Shown here piece after piece: positions 28,801-37,999 of a stretch of 64,000 nt of DNA; the stretch's first letter is position 1, and each line of letters opens with the position of its first letter. The stretch lies in the NCBI GenBank assembly GCA_905221605.1, contig CAJNDS010002692.1, positions 248,001-312,000 of the forward strand, read 5' to 3'. The notes below the pieces were generated by a model. That model saw nothing but the letters and a program-made list of their open reading frames with translations, did not search any database and was not told the DNA's origin. Position numbers and translations under genes: made by a program. This stretch comes from Symbiodinium natans (lineage: Eukaryota; Sar; Dinophyceae; Suessiales; Symbiodiniaceae).

Positions 28801-31126
28801 TGCCTTGAAATTCTTTCAACATATGCTTGCTCCACCTTTCCTGTGGGTTCAACCTCCGGACTGTTGTTGACAGGTACAAACCAAGCGCTGTTCCACACAC
28901 ATGCATGTCGTTCACCAGCGATTTTCCAAGCCACAGGCCTTTTACGAACTTCGGGCGTCCTTTCTTTCGATGGCCTTGACTCAACGCAAACAGCACCACC
29001 TCGCCGAAACATGCCAGCTTCCCATTGTAGGCCAAGCCAAATGCCTTCTCGAACGAAGTCGTTCCAGCTCTGACTGCAAACGTGTTCTGAAGCATTGAAG
29101 CATGCACATACGCCCAGCCTGCAATCTCATCTCTCGTCCGAATCTCTGTTCCCGATTGAGCCTTTACCTGTTCCAACAAAGTTGCTGCTAGATCTCGGAT
29201 GTTCTGAACACATTGTTCTGCCATTCCATTTGTTGCATGCTCATGAGGCTGTGACGGTCTCGCCACGGTCTTCAAACCCAACTTCGTCCTGGAGTGACAG
29301 ATCATCTTGGTCAAGGCTGTAGCAGAAGGCTCGTTGTCCGATCTGATCACCACGCCTTGATATCCCAGATAGGATATGAAGCTTAAGATCTCTTTCGCCG
29401 CATACACCAATGATTGATCACCTTTCGACTCTAGGGGTATGGCTCTTGACATTCCTGTCGTCTTGTCCACAGCTACCACCACAACCATTGCATCTTTGTC
29501 CTTAGGAGCACTTCGCATGAAGTCAAGTTCACCTCCCGTGACATCGGTGTAAAAGAAGTCGAATGCAATGATTGGGTCCCCGCCATCGGTGTCATGTTGT
29601 TCTCCATCCTGACGGTGAGCATCTCTCCTTGATCTGCAACTCACGCAATAGCTGCACCATTCCTTGAACGGTACATGAGTGAGCTCATGTTCGGCAATTT
29701 CATCAGCAGTTGGTTGCTTAGGAAGTCTCTCTCCACGCGGTTGATGTTCATGAGGTTTCGCCGCATTTTCCAGCGCCATCGCATCCTCCAATGCTCTCTT
29801 CTTTGAGTGACTCATCAACCTCTGGAACATAACTTTCTTGGAACCAGACATCCCCAGTCCTAAGGCTTTGCACGCTTCTCGTAGTTCTCGAGCACTCGAA
29901 TCCTCGTTCAACCGCAGTCCCTCTACTACCACATGATCTTCTTCTCCACATCCGATCAACATTGGGGCGGGACTTGCGCCCACCGGTTCTTCATGGCCAT
30001 CTTGATCACATACACCTGGGAGATCGATTGGGCTCATTTGTTCATGCGGATCAGCTACGCTCATCTCTTCGGCATACAGATCAAGATCCACTGGCCAATC
30101 TTTCACTTCATCTGCCTCGGAAGTTCCAGCTTCAGCAACGAGCGTTAGGCCGTAGTGATCGGGGTCACCTTTCGTACGATGCATGATGGTGAATATCAGG
30201 ACTGCTGCATCGCCATGTTCAATCACCTCACTCAGGTTCTCCACGTTTTCCAGGGGCTCCTGGAAGTCCACAAGCTCCCATGCTTCCTGTCTGAACACCA
30301 AAGTTGTGCGGTACTTCCATAAATGCACTGACATGTCATCTGAAGGGTCGAGGCGAACCTTATCTCTCTTCAAGATGCAAGGATCACCACAGTCGAGGAA
30401 ATTCCACCCTGGAGAAAGTCCGTGGATGTTGAAATGCGGCTGCACTATAATCCGACCTTCTTTGGTTGCTCGAACACATTCTTCTTCTGGGTCTTTCACC
30501 TCATCATCCCGGACCATGAACACTCTGGCATCAACCACAAGGCTATTCCTTCGGAATGAGACCGGCACTTCTATCTCTTCGGGATCATTGCACAGATGCA
30601 GGAGTCCATTCCTGTGGTCGAGGCTCCAACCTTTCTTCAGCAATCTCCCCAATGAGATCAGGGGCGCACCAACGTCGGACGCGTAGAACTCCTCTTGGAT
30701 CATCGCTGGGCCTAGGTCCAGAGTGATCTTCCTGCTACCATGGTTCTTCATCTCTTTCCCTTGGGCGTCGACCATTCGGACTGGTGCACTCGAACCCCTG
30801 TCTCCAAGATTCGCTTCCAACCATGCTCGCGGCATCACACTGAGGTCAGCACCTGAATCCAAGACCACCTCCTGAGGTAGCCCTTCAGACAGAGCGTTGT
30901 AGCCCTCGTCAGACCTGCTGCTGATCCCTCTTACTTCTGCATGTGCAACCCATTCTTCATCTCCAAGCAATGCATCATCTAAGCTCATGTCCATGACGCT
31001 GTACGTCTCCCAAGCAAAGTCGATGACTTCCAGTTCATCCTCACCGTCAACCATGGAATGTTCGATCACCTTGCACCACCATGACTCATTGTCTGACACA
31101 TACGACTCTGAACCCTCGCTGTCCAT
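25835..31126 (-). CDS. pol: Copia pol polyprotein with membrane-type C-terminal extension
   Basis: This 1763-residue ORF starts at ATG 31126, one base after the gag TGA and in another frame. The aspartic protease has DSGADLS at about 90. Integrase has an H/C zinc region (HELTHVPFKEWCSYC), then D (AFDFFYTD), D (RSDNEPS) and E (NGMAEQ). RT has SFDVKDAFLEV and HVDDGLLAG. RNase H has SDSDWAGHW, SCEAELMA, RLDSSSARSLL and NTADIGTKAL. All catalytic residues are present. After RNase H is an unusual tail: a hydrophobic helix at about 1568-1590 (GGVLLVAAALVVLMTVMYVV), an acidic stretch, about 14 repeats of the type DEPRLP, and a C-terminal F-H-x4-C...C-x2-C motif (1724-1761) like small zinc-binding ends. 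The tail's role is unknown. Confidence 0.95.
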   Translation of the reverse strand: MDSEGSESYVSDNESWWCKVIEHSMVDGEDELEVIDFAWETYSVMDMSLDDALLGDEEWVAHAEVRGISSRSDEGYNALSEGLPQEVVLDSGADLSVMPRAWLEANLGDRGSSAPVRMVDAQGKEMKNHGSRKITLDLGPAMIQEEFYASDVGAPLISLGRLLKKGWSLDHRNGLLHLCNDPEEIEVPVSFRRNSLVVDARVFMVRDDEVKDPEEECVRATKEGRIIVQPHFNIHGLSPGWNFLDCGDPCILKRDKVRLDPSDDMSVHLWKYRTTLVFRQEAWELVDFQEPLENVENLSEVIEHGDAAVLIFTIMHRTKGDPDHYGLTLVAEAGTSEADEVKDWPVDLDLYAEEMSVADPHEQMSPIDLPGVCDQDGHEEPVGASPAPMLIGCGEEDHVVVEGLRLNEDSSARELREACKALGLGMSGSKKVMFQRLMSHSKKRALEDAMALENAAKPHEHQPRGERLPKQPTADEIAEHELTHVPFKEWCSYCVSCRSRRDAHRQDGEQHDTDGGDPIIAFDFFYTDVTGGELDFMRSAPKDKDAMVVVVAVDKTTGMSRAIPLESKGDQSLVYAAKEILSFISYLGYQGVVIRSDNEPSATALTKMICHSRTKLGLKTVARPSQPHEHATNGMAEQCVQNIRDLAATLLEQVKAQSGTEIRTRDEIAGWAYVHASMLQNTFAVRAGTTSFEKAFGLAYNGKLACFGEVVLFALSQGHRKKGRPKFVKGLWLGKSLVNDMHVCGTALGLYLSTTVRRLNPQERWSKHMLKEFQGKPYKFSLSSLGKVVIPALKDRTKPNVVPDMPVMPMEGPMEAALKAPDEAGSDSSSSSSQSGARESSHEEPGGVSAQSSQRASSTPSEGGTDDGVREKMDIEAGTGQKRSEPEPSAKEEDKRGEKRPMPEEKNVPLNAPPLYAGSSSPPKTSRVSAVKVADAEYYTLDEHLEEEWGDMEEWEIWSEVEEEEGIDWGELWRNRTENEGPPELSEHEMDQVDAESRRTEVKRLLDMGVLEQVSSLPENAELLQTKHVMDWRYREAKWKRRARLVCKQLKIWDPNRTDVYAPSTNPSIAKLLPALMVSRPGWQMVSFDVKDAFLEVKQRQELHVMLDGLPYRVHRCLPGQQAASAWWGEQLAADLATAGLVPDEACPAAFGQPGLGATVHVDDGLLAGTPENTRKVTEILEKKYKLEVSEPVKNIGDSLKFLKKELLITESGIEVRVDKKYLEKICGVLDLKRPRVRKTPCSPEIAKMDESEPLQELEASKFRAAVGSFLYLSPDRPDAQWTIAHLARSMSRPTKRMWKHACHLAEYLLATADVCLTLAWTYPGRSSLDERKLSREEATRLQVENSGKPDLVEGMSDSDWAGHWTRVSSTCGHVYLNGNATFSFVRKQGSISLSSCEAELMACCSTAAELMYVGHVIKTLSSTPCRLLCRLDSSSARSLLQKRGVSKVRHLETKLLWVQRETSRGALELGTVSTYLNTADIGTKALSSERYGFLMSRLGYGGFECLSKNKQKYDQMNAKVIRLLVMMDAMRTANGAEASGRDRELEQGGITIMSALSLEIKVNQWGGVLLVAAALVVLMTVMYVVWQMAWKERRLGDLQRMATTTDQTEEDEEWEHEPDEEWEPPLCVPDEPQRQDEPRLPDEPRLPDEPRRPDEPQRQDEPRLPDEPQRPDEPRRPDGPLRPDEPRRQDGPQVRVQAQPVPVVGHGWMQRQVALIGNTGLRFHSQTCGMVRKAHRDGRHVRLLTREQAVLEGNEGCRQCTP
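26058..26245 (-). repeat. In-frame repeat encoding DEP(R/Q)(R/L)(P/Q) units
   Basis: This is an 18-bp minisatellite (GGTTCATCTGGTCGTCGA on +) with an inner 9-bp rhythm, in the pol C-terminal extension. Its length is a multiple of three, so the frame is kept. Confidence 0.9.
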
Positions 31127-31127
31127 C

Positions 31128-32561
31128 TCATAGACAACCCGTTGTCATTGGGACATCAAGTCGATCACTGTCTGCAAGATCAAACACACGCTTCACACTT
31201 GCTGTTCCGGTCGATGAATTTGAGCTCGATGCGGACGAACTGTTCCCCGATGCGGACGATGTATCATTCTGGTTGATGTTTCGAACTTTGTCCTTCATCC
31301 AACACTCATTGCCCCAGTGCCCTGACTTCCCGCAGATTCGACAAGCATCATGAGAAAGCCTTTCTTTGCCCTTTCCTCCTTTCTTTCCTCTGTCCTTTCC
31401 TCCTTTGCTCCAATCATTCCTGCTCCATGAGGACTGTTTTCCTTTTCCTCCTTTCTCATAGCCTTTTCCTTTGCCTGGACGACTCTCATATCCTCCTTTG
31501 CCACCTTTGCCTTTGCCGTTCTTTCCTCCATACTTTCCTCCATCTTTGCCACTACCTTTGCCAGCCCCTTTACCCCACCTGCCTTTTCCTTTAGGCCATC
31601 CTTTCACACGATCGACATCCATGGGGCTCGGGCCGTTCGGATCATCATACGAAGGTTTCTGCGGTGCCCCTCCTGTCACGATTTGCGAAGACCACTTCTG
31701 TGTAGAGCGCTCCCACCGAAGGATCATGTCTCTCATGCTCTCATACGTTGAATCGTCACCGATGGTGATTGTCAAGTGTGACCGAACTTGCTGAGGCAAA
31801 ACACGTAACAAGATTGCACTCTGCATCTCATTCGGAACTGGCTTTCCCGACGCCTGCTCGTACTTGCGGAAGAGATCCTCCAGACGTAGCACCTGCTCCA
31901 GGAGATTCCCTTGATTCATTGCCGGAAACTGTGAGATTGCTCCCAACAGTGCAAGCGCTCGTGTCTTATTGGTGGGTGCCAGCACATTGTTTAGCACACG
32001 CCACGTCTCGAATCCATTGGCACCGGTGACACTCTTGAGGATTTGGAGAGGCCTTTCCCGAAGCATGCTTGTGAGGATTGCGTACAGCTGCTTTCCCTGT
32101 AGGATGGCATCGTCGGTCATAGTAGCTTCTTCACAAGGCGAACTCAAATCCTGCTCTACCTCTTCAATCGCAGTATACATCTCAGGGCTTATTGCAAGGA
32201 TCCACTGCTTGAAGCTCCAACTCCAATCTTGCCATTGAGTTAGCTCTTCTTCTCGGTCTTTGGGCTTGAAAGGGTCAGGTCGGGGAATGAACTTCGTCCA
32301 CCCCGTCGGAGCTTCCTTCCTGGAACCAAGGTGAGTGACCGCTTCTTTCAACTCTTCTGACTGTCTTTGCTGCTCAATGGACATGGACTGAAACAAACCC
32401 ATGAAAGAACGATTCTGCTCTTGGCCCTGCATCACCATGTTGCCTAAGGCTTCCAAAATCTGAGGCACACTCGCAGTTGCAGACTGAGGTGATGTTGGCT
32501 GGGACTGTGCAAACGGATTCGGGGCTGAGGAAGGTTGGGATTGACCTTGAGGAGACGCCAT
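31128..32561 (-). CDS. gag: Copia gag with CCHC zinc knuckle
   Basis: This is 477 residues from ATG 32561 (MASPQGQ). The first 70 residues are Gln/Ser/Pro-rich. The middle (PTGWTKFIPRPDPFKPKDREEELTQW onward, to about 300) has the helical copia gag-pre fold pattern (UBN2-like). A Gly/Lys-rich stretch of about 90 residues precedes the zinc knuckle CRICGKSGHWGNECW, which binds RNA. The C-terminus is Ser-rich. The stop TGA is one base from the pol ATG (TGAGATG), so pol may be made by reinitiation or a frameshift. Intact. Confidence 0.92.
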   Translation of the reverse strand: MASPQGQSQPSSAPNPFAQSQPTSPQSATASVPQILEALGNMVMQGQEQNRSFMGLFQSMSIEQQRQSEELKEAVTHLGSRKEAPTGWTKFIPRPDPFKPKDREEELTQWQDWSWSFKQWILAISPEMYTAIEEVEQDLSSPCEEATMTDDAILQGKQLYAILTSMLRERPLQILKSVTGANGFETWRVLNNVLAPTNKTRALALLGAISQFPAMNQGNLLEQVLRLEDLFRKYEQASGKPVPNEMQSAILLRVLPQQVRSHLTITIGDDSTYESMRDMILRWERSTQKWSSQIVTGGAPQKPSYDDPNGPSPMDVDRVKGWPKGKGRWGKGAGKGSGKDGGKYGGKNGKGKGGKGGYESRPGKGKGYEKGGKGKQSSWSRNDWSKGGKDRGKKGGKGKERLSHDACRICGKSGHWGNECWMKDKVRNINQNDTSSASGNSSSASSSNSSTGTASVKRVFDLADSDRLDVPMTTGCL

Positions 32562-33105
32562 GACTGCAATCAAAGCTCAACGGAACCCTCAATGCCACCT
32601 CGAACTTCAACCTCTTGGGTGTGGGCTCACTCGTCTCGATCAGGTCGAGTGGTTCACTTTGAGGTTCCAGCGACTGTTCGAACACACCGGATCTGCTATT
32701 CTTGCCCTCGTCCAACCTAGACAAGATCTCCAGGTCACGCTCAAACGTCTTGCCCTCTTCAGTCGCGTGCACAAAGTTCTCTTGAGCACTCCACTCTACA
32801 GCTTCACAAAACACGTTGTCTGTTGCAATGAACCGAAAATCTTCCAAGATGCTCTGGTTCTTGTTCAAACACTTTTCAGCCAAAGCGAAAACGTCCTCGA
32901 TCCTGCTCAGTCTATCCAGCTTGGGCTCCAAACTCAAGCGAGCTGACTCCAGGATGTTCTGCCAGCCTTTCTGGGTCCGATTCTCTGGCTTCGGTCGCAA
33001 CAAGAGCTGCTCAAAGTAAAACTCACGCAGTTTCTGCTTTGCTTCTTCTAAAGCGCCCCACGTCGCCGTTGTGCCACAGCAGCCCACAGCGCGGTGGTAA
33101 AACAC
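32374..33105 (-). CDS. Copia upstream ORF without ATG (leader ORF)
   Basis: An open frame of up to 243 codons lies between the 5' LTR and gag and overlaps the start of gag by about 190 bp in another frame. It contains no ATG. The part up to about 32575 is coding-like, helical and charged (LEEAKQKLREFYFEQLLLRP, LSLEPKLDRLSRIEDVFALA, EEGKTFERDLEILSRLDEGK). It could be an N-terminal extension of gag reached by frameshift or splicing, or a relic. No homologue recognised. Confidence 0.45.
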   Translation of the reverse strand: MFYHRAVGCCGTTATWGALEEAKQKLREFYFEQLLLRPKPENRTQKGWQNILESARLSLEPKLDRLSRIEDVFALAEKCLNKNQSILEDFRFIATDNVFCEAVEWSAQENFVHATEEGKTFERDLEILSRLDEGKNSRSGVFEQSLEPQSEPLDLIETSEPTPKRLKFEVALRVPLSFDCSHGVSSRSIPTFLSPESVCTVPANITSVCNCECASDFGSLRQHGDAGPRAESFFHGFVSVHVH

Positions 33106-33299
33106 GAAGAGGTACTGGCCGCCTTGCCGCCCGTCTGCACCACTCTAGGCCGCCACCAGCAGCCGAAGCACAGAGGAAGCTATGAAGAGGATCCAACCCT
33201 CAGAGGCCCAAGACTACACCCGGGGCTCTACCTACCCTAGTGCTGAGGCTAGGTTCCTGGCCTCTTGGAGTTCCGGTACCCAAAGGGTGAACCTTCACA
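33106..33299. other. Copia leader
   Basis: This is untranslated sequence between the primer-binding site and the upstream ORF; no motif identified. Confidence 0.5.
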
Positions 33300-33311
33300 G
33301 CTCCGCTACCA
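33300..33311 (-). other. Copia primer-binding site (TGGTAGCGGAGC)
   Basis: It lies directly after the 5' LTR on - and is close to the TGGTATCAGAGC initiator-Met-tRNA site of many copia elements, with two differences. Confidence 0.75.
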
Positions 33312-33438
33312 TACGAAACTTTTCCACTTCAAGCAAAAGCGCCTGTGTCATTGCACACTCAATGGAAAACATGATGTGCCCAAGTAAAATCACTTTGGGG
33401 TAAAACAGGGGTGTGCTACTGTACTTTCACCTTTTGCA
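33312..33438 (-). repeat. Copia 5' LTR
   Basis: This 127-bp LTR is identical to 25417-25543. The promoter should lie here; no clear TATA was found. Confidence 0.93.
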
Positions 33439-33443
33439 GTAGG
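33439..33443. repeat. Copia target-site duplication, right copy (GTAGG)
   Basis: This copy is identical to 25412-25416 and confirms the insertion boundary. Confidence 0.85.
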
Positions 33444-34740
33444 GCTGTTGTCGCTGCGTGAGGCGACGCAGAACCTGAGGCTGGAGCAACCGGTGGCTTC
33501 GTAGGCCATCTGTAGCAGAACCCACTGTGCCACAGTTTCAAAGCAGGCGATGTATCTTTGGGCGTCTTTAGTGAGGAAAGGCCATGCAGTGCGAAGCTCT
33601 TGGATGTCCCATTGCTGGGCAAACCACCAGGTGGTGGAAGATGTGGCGAGCCAGCCACCGATTCCGACTGTGGTTCCATCGGCCATGGCGTCTGCGGCGG
33701 ATAGGCAAGGCAGCAGGGGCTGTCGGGCCAAGGGCATGGTGAACTCGTAGGCGAAGCATTGGGCGAGCCAATGTATGGCGGCTTTGCTTTCATTGCGCAA
33801 TGTGATTTCCGAGGCCGAGGGGTCTGCGATGCGGACCCAAATCGTCTTGTCGGCGGCTGGTATGGGCCATATGTCTGTTTTGGCCCGGACAGGCTTCCCC
33901 CGAACCTCAATGACTCGGGCTTGCAGCGGGAGTTGGAGGTATGAGGCATCTCGGACGATCTTGCAGGAGGCGTCCAGGCACCACAGGAACTGTGACCAGC
34001 TTCTGGGGGGCACCGGGTAGCATGTGCCAGGCGGGCTGCGCAGGTCCGAGTATATCGGGGCTGTGAAGCAGCGGAGGTGCGAGCTAATGCTCGTTGCCCA
34101 CATCAGTAGGCCTAGGCAGGCCTCGAGCACCTTGCGAGGGACTCGTTTGTGTTGCAGCAAATGCAACAGCTGTGCGCGGAGTTTGTCTAACTTGGGCTGG
34201 GCGAAGCAAACGGTTTCGGTTCGGAAGCAGAACTGCCAACCGCACCAAGTGATGCTGGGCCCAAAGGCGGCCTTCTTCCAGCTGATGGGCGCTCCGACGA
34301 GCGAAAGGTAGGCCACGACGAGGGCCAGTTGCTGGGGGGCGCGGCTGTGAAGTAGCGAGAGCAGAAGGTCGTCCACGTAGAGCCACGCCTTATGCGGCTC
34401 GGAGGCCATGAGGCGGTGCAGCAGTCTGAGGAGCAACGCTCCTACGCGCTGCCACCAGTAGGCCGAAACGCGTGCTCCAAAATGGCAAACCACGTAGGCG
34501 TATAGGCGGCCGGAGTTTCTGAAAAGCAGTAGGCCTTGGTCTGATTGGCGTACCTTGACGCGCTTGTGGGCGGCTTTGAAATCGAGCGCGGCGCCCTGCG
34601 AGGCATTTGGGGGGTCCAGAGGCTTGAAGGTGGCGCGAAATCGGCAGATGTAGGCAGGCAAACCCGTTCGGGCAAGGTGCAGCGCGGATTCACATTGCAC
34701 ACTGACGTGGATCTTTGCCTTCGGCCTGGACCACGTTAAG
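33444..34740 (-). pseudogene. YR2 reverse transcriptase and RNase H, N-terminal part
   Basis: A 430-codon - frame has RT motifs DFKAAHKRVKV, HFGARVSAYWWQR and AWLYVDDLLLSL (the YVDD active site), then GPSITWCGWQF. It runs into RNase H (ADGTTVGIGGWLA, CFETVAQWVL, SRSDNSPT), where the copia element cuts it. The upstream RT part is in a different frame (34690-35661), so there is a frameshift near 34700. Confidence 0.85.
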
Positions 34741-36030
34741 CTTGCCTATGGCGATGCCTTTGGGCCACTGGGCGCGGGCTTCTTGTTCGCCCCCGGGGAT
34801 TTCGATGACCCAACCCTGGGCCATTTCTTCCTCGATGAGGCGTTGCAGGAGTTCGGGCTGGGCCTCGGCGTTCTTCCAATTGCTGTCGAACTCCTTGAGG
34901 CAAGTGTCCAGTGGGTGCTGGGCGTGTTGGGCTTCGACCGCGGGCCACTGGTGGCTGCTGGCAATGGGCTCGAAGACGCCAGTGGGCACCCCTTGGGCTA
35001 GGATGTCTGGCAGGCCCTTATCTATATCTTGCATGAGGCAGGCTAGGCGTGAGAGGAGCTTGAGGCGGAAAGGTTGGCCGTCTTCCACCGCGGCGGCGGA
35101 TTGTTGTGGAAGATTTAGGCTGGCTGCTGCCATTTCCAGCAGCGACTGTTGCTCTTCTTCCGACAGGGGGTGCTCCGGCTTGCTTTGGGCAATGTGTGCA
35201 GCATTGCGCTTGTAGCGGTCGGCCTGCAGGCACCAAGTTTGCATTTGGTCGATGAGTGATGAAAGGCTGGCATGAGGTTGGGCAGGCTTTGAGCAGTCGG
35301 CTGTGCTTTGGAGGCCGGCGCCGTCGCATGCGGGCGCACGCGGTCCAGGGCCCGCCATGTGCTCGGGCGTTGTCGGCTCTGTGGGCAAGGGGATGACAGG
35401 CAAGGGAGGCGAGGTCGGCCACAGGTGTCGGAAGACTGTAAGAATGTTGCAGGCTAGCTCGGCCGGGTATTCTGCACCCCTCTGATGTGGGGGCTGTTGG
35501 ACGCGAATGCCCAGGATTTGGACCAAGTCACTCCATAAGCGCAGGCAGCGACGGAGGCGACGTGGCGCTGAGGCACGCAGCAGCTGTTGGCAAGAGGGCT
35601 CCATCCAGGCCATGCTTGAAGGGGGGTTTTCCAGGATCCAAGTGCCCCCCGAGGCTGCCACCGCTCGGCAGAGCTGGTGGCATCTTTCGTGTATGTGGCG
35701 GCTCTCCGCGGCGCGGCGGGCGAGCGTGGGGCTATCAGAGGGCAGACCGTTGATGTGTTCGGGCGTGCGGCATGGCGGAGGCCCTCCAGGTGCGAGTTTG
35801 AGAATAGAGTACTCGCGGCAGGGCGCTATAGGAGGGCTATGCGCCCAGACCAGGTCAGGCGAAGTAGGCGTGTGAAGAAAGAATCCGAGAGTATATCGTG
35901 GGCCTCGTTGATGGCGACATCTATGGGCTCCCAGTGCGGTATGCCCTGTTTTGAGGCTGCGACGGCAACTGGAGAGCGCCTGCCCGCGAAAAGGTCCAGG
36001 AGCACGCGTGCAGGGCCCGGCTCGGGGGCC
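34690..36030 (-). pseudogene. YR2 methyltransferase-like domain and RT N-terminus
   Basis: In the first frame, VLLDLFAGRRSPVAVAA (near 36010) is the SAM-binding motif. After a frameshift near 35830, APCREYSILKLAPGG has the PC motif, then TWILENPPSSMAW has the ENP motif. The same three landmarks occur in the same order in YR1. It continues through a helical linker to KGIAIGKLNV near the RT start. No oxygenase-like domain precedes it, unlike YR1. Broken, so presumably inactive. Confidence 0.7.
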
Positions 36031-37760
36031 GGTGAGGCTTCCTCTCGTCTCCAGACAATGTTGCGGAAGGGCGGCTGGTTGGGCGTGTCTCGCTGTGCAG
36101 CCCTGGAAGATGATCCCGGAGGCGGTCTGTGGTCCAGGGCGCTGGCTGAGGAGAAGGCCGTCAGAGGCCTGTCAGACAACTGCGTGCTCGGCCGGTCGGT
36201 TCCGAAAACCGTGAGAGGCCTCTGGGAGGCTAGGCTAGGCTGTGGCGGGCAGGGGCCAGGATTCGGCTTGGGGGCCAGTGCTTTGCTGCAGAGGCGCCGG
36301 TCGCGCTCCGTCCGGGCCTGGGTTACAAGAGAAGGCCGTGAGGGGCTTCTGCTGGCCCGGCTGCGGCATGGTGTCAGGTGCAGAGAAGGCCGTGGCGGGT
36401 TTTCCCTGAGGTGCACTTGGCAGGCCCGGATGGCTATCGCGGCGGTCGTTGCCCAGGCAAACACGCTCGTCCGGAACTGTCCCTGGGCGGACAGGCTTCC
36501 GGACTGTTTCAGGTGCGGGCTTTGCCGTGTTCAGCGGCAGGGTGTTTTTGGGCGCACTGCACAGATGTGGGCGAACTTGCATTCCGGCAGCTTGCGCTGG
36601 CCGGTTTGGTAGCGGCGGCAAATGGGCTGACCTTTGTGCGCCGACCCAGTTGGCCGGAAGATTCGTGATCTTGCCTTGGCCTTTGCCGCGGCCTTTCTTT
36701 GGTGGGCGCTCGGCTGAGCGGTCAGGCCTGGGCGGGGCGGGCGGCACTTGAGGGGCTTTGCGTTTGGCGGCACTATTGTCGCTGCGGCCGAGGCCTTTGG
36801 GCGAGCCTTTGTCAGCGACGGCTTTGGGCCGGGAGTAGGCTGGAAGCATGGTTGCGGATGGCCGTGAGCTCGTGCAGGGCGTCGTCCAGGGACCAAGACT
36901 GGGCCACTAGGTCAGAGATGGCTGCCCAGATTTTGCGGTCGGCGGCGATAAGTTCGCCAGTGGTGGGCGTGCGTAGGCCGAGCTGGGCGTCAGGCTGTTG
37001 TAGGCACAATTCTCGGACTTTCTTGTCCAGGGCCTTGAGATTCTGAAGGTGCGCCGCCCCGCAGAGGGCCCAGGATGCGCTCCAACCAGGCGGCTGCGAG
37101 GCGCATGTGCTCCACGGGCACCTCGGGCGTCTCGTCGAAGAAGGCGGAGGCGATGATCTGGGCTTCTGTGCGAATGGGCTTGGCAGTTTTGGCCTCCGTG
37201 TGCTCTTGGTATTGTTTCGCAGAAAGGCGAAACTGCCAGGGGCTCCAGCGGAGCTTTTCCCCGGGCTTCAGGCTGTGGTGCACTAGGCTGAGGAGGCGAA
37301 TACTGGGCATGGAGTCCTGGTCGAGGAGCTCCCCAGGATAATTGGCCTTGAACTTGTCTATCGTATCTTGCACCGCTTCTTGCGTGAGGCGTGGGGCTGA
37401 GGTGGCTTCAGGCGTCTGGGTCTTCTTGTGGCATTGGTCCAAGGTCCCCCGTCGTAAGGCTTTGGGCAGTGGCTTCGGGCAGCGAGGTTATGAAGGCGGA
37501 GAGGCGGTCGACACTGGGGAAGGCCCAGGCGAAATCGGAGATGCTTTGGTATCCCTGATCTGACAGGGCTGTGCACAGAAGGTCGTGCACACGGCACTCC
37601 TTGAGGAGTTCGTGAAAGGCTGTTGGGCAATCCATGGCTCGGCGAGAGGAGTGAGGAAAGGAGCGAGATCACGTCGAGGCTGGAGACGGCTGCGGCGGGT
37701 ACCTGGCAGGCAGGGGGGTGCAGGTCAGGCGGGGTCGGGACGGGGGGTTCAAGCGGCATG
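36031..37760 (-). pseudogene. YR2 gag-like region with CCCH finger and TAFS repeats
   Basis: Fragments in several frames run in order. The first is MDCPTAFHELLKECRVHDLL...SISDFAWAFPSVDRL (37635 down). The second is a helical block, LTQEAVQDTIDKFKANYPGE...MRLAAAWLERILGPL (37000-37430). The third is a basic segment ending in ICRRYQTGQRKLPECKFAHIC (near 36590), a CCCH-like finger. A Pro-rich tail follows with repeats like KPATAFS, KPLTAFS, RPLTVFG and RPLTAFS. The position after the recombinase and before the methyltransferase matches the YR1 gag. Confidence 0.6.
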
Positions 37761-37999
37761 CAAGCACAACCGACAGCGATAGCGGTCTAGCTTATTTTCA
37801 GTGGTCGGAAGGCATTCCCATGCGAGGCGGCAGGCTTTGTGGCGGCACATGCAGCGTGCCCATTCCGGCTGAACCGATCAGGATCCCGCAGGCTGTGCGC
37901 CATTGGGTTGCGGACACTGCGTGGGCCATGTGGACGGCCCCCCATTAGCTAAAATGACCTGGTTGATGTCTGAGGCGGCTCCGGGCTTGTGTGCGGGAG
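37761..37999. other. YR2 interval between recombinase and gag
   Basis: No motif seen. It corresponds to the untranslated recombinase-gag interval of YR1. Confidence 0.35.

Larger units (their letters stand above)
25417..33438 (-). mobile_element. Intact Ty1/copia LTR retrotransposon
   Basis: The two 127-bp LTRs are identical, with a 5-bp target duplication, a primer-binding site, a polypurine tract, and uninterrupted gag and pol. Domain order protease, integrase, RT, RNase H places it in Ty1/copia. It is inserted in the RNase H region of YR2 in the same orientation. The identical LTRs and intact ORFs point to a recent insertion. Confidence 0.95.

Noticed and set aside
34690-36030. N6-adenine methyltransferase (NPP motif in YR2)
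   Set aside because: The NPP in ENPPSS is not followed by an aromatic residue, the YR1 copy has ENPVNS, and both have an upstream PC motif that fits a C5-type enzyme better.
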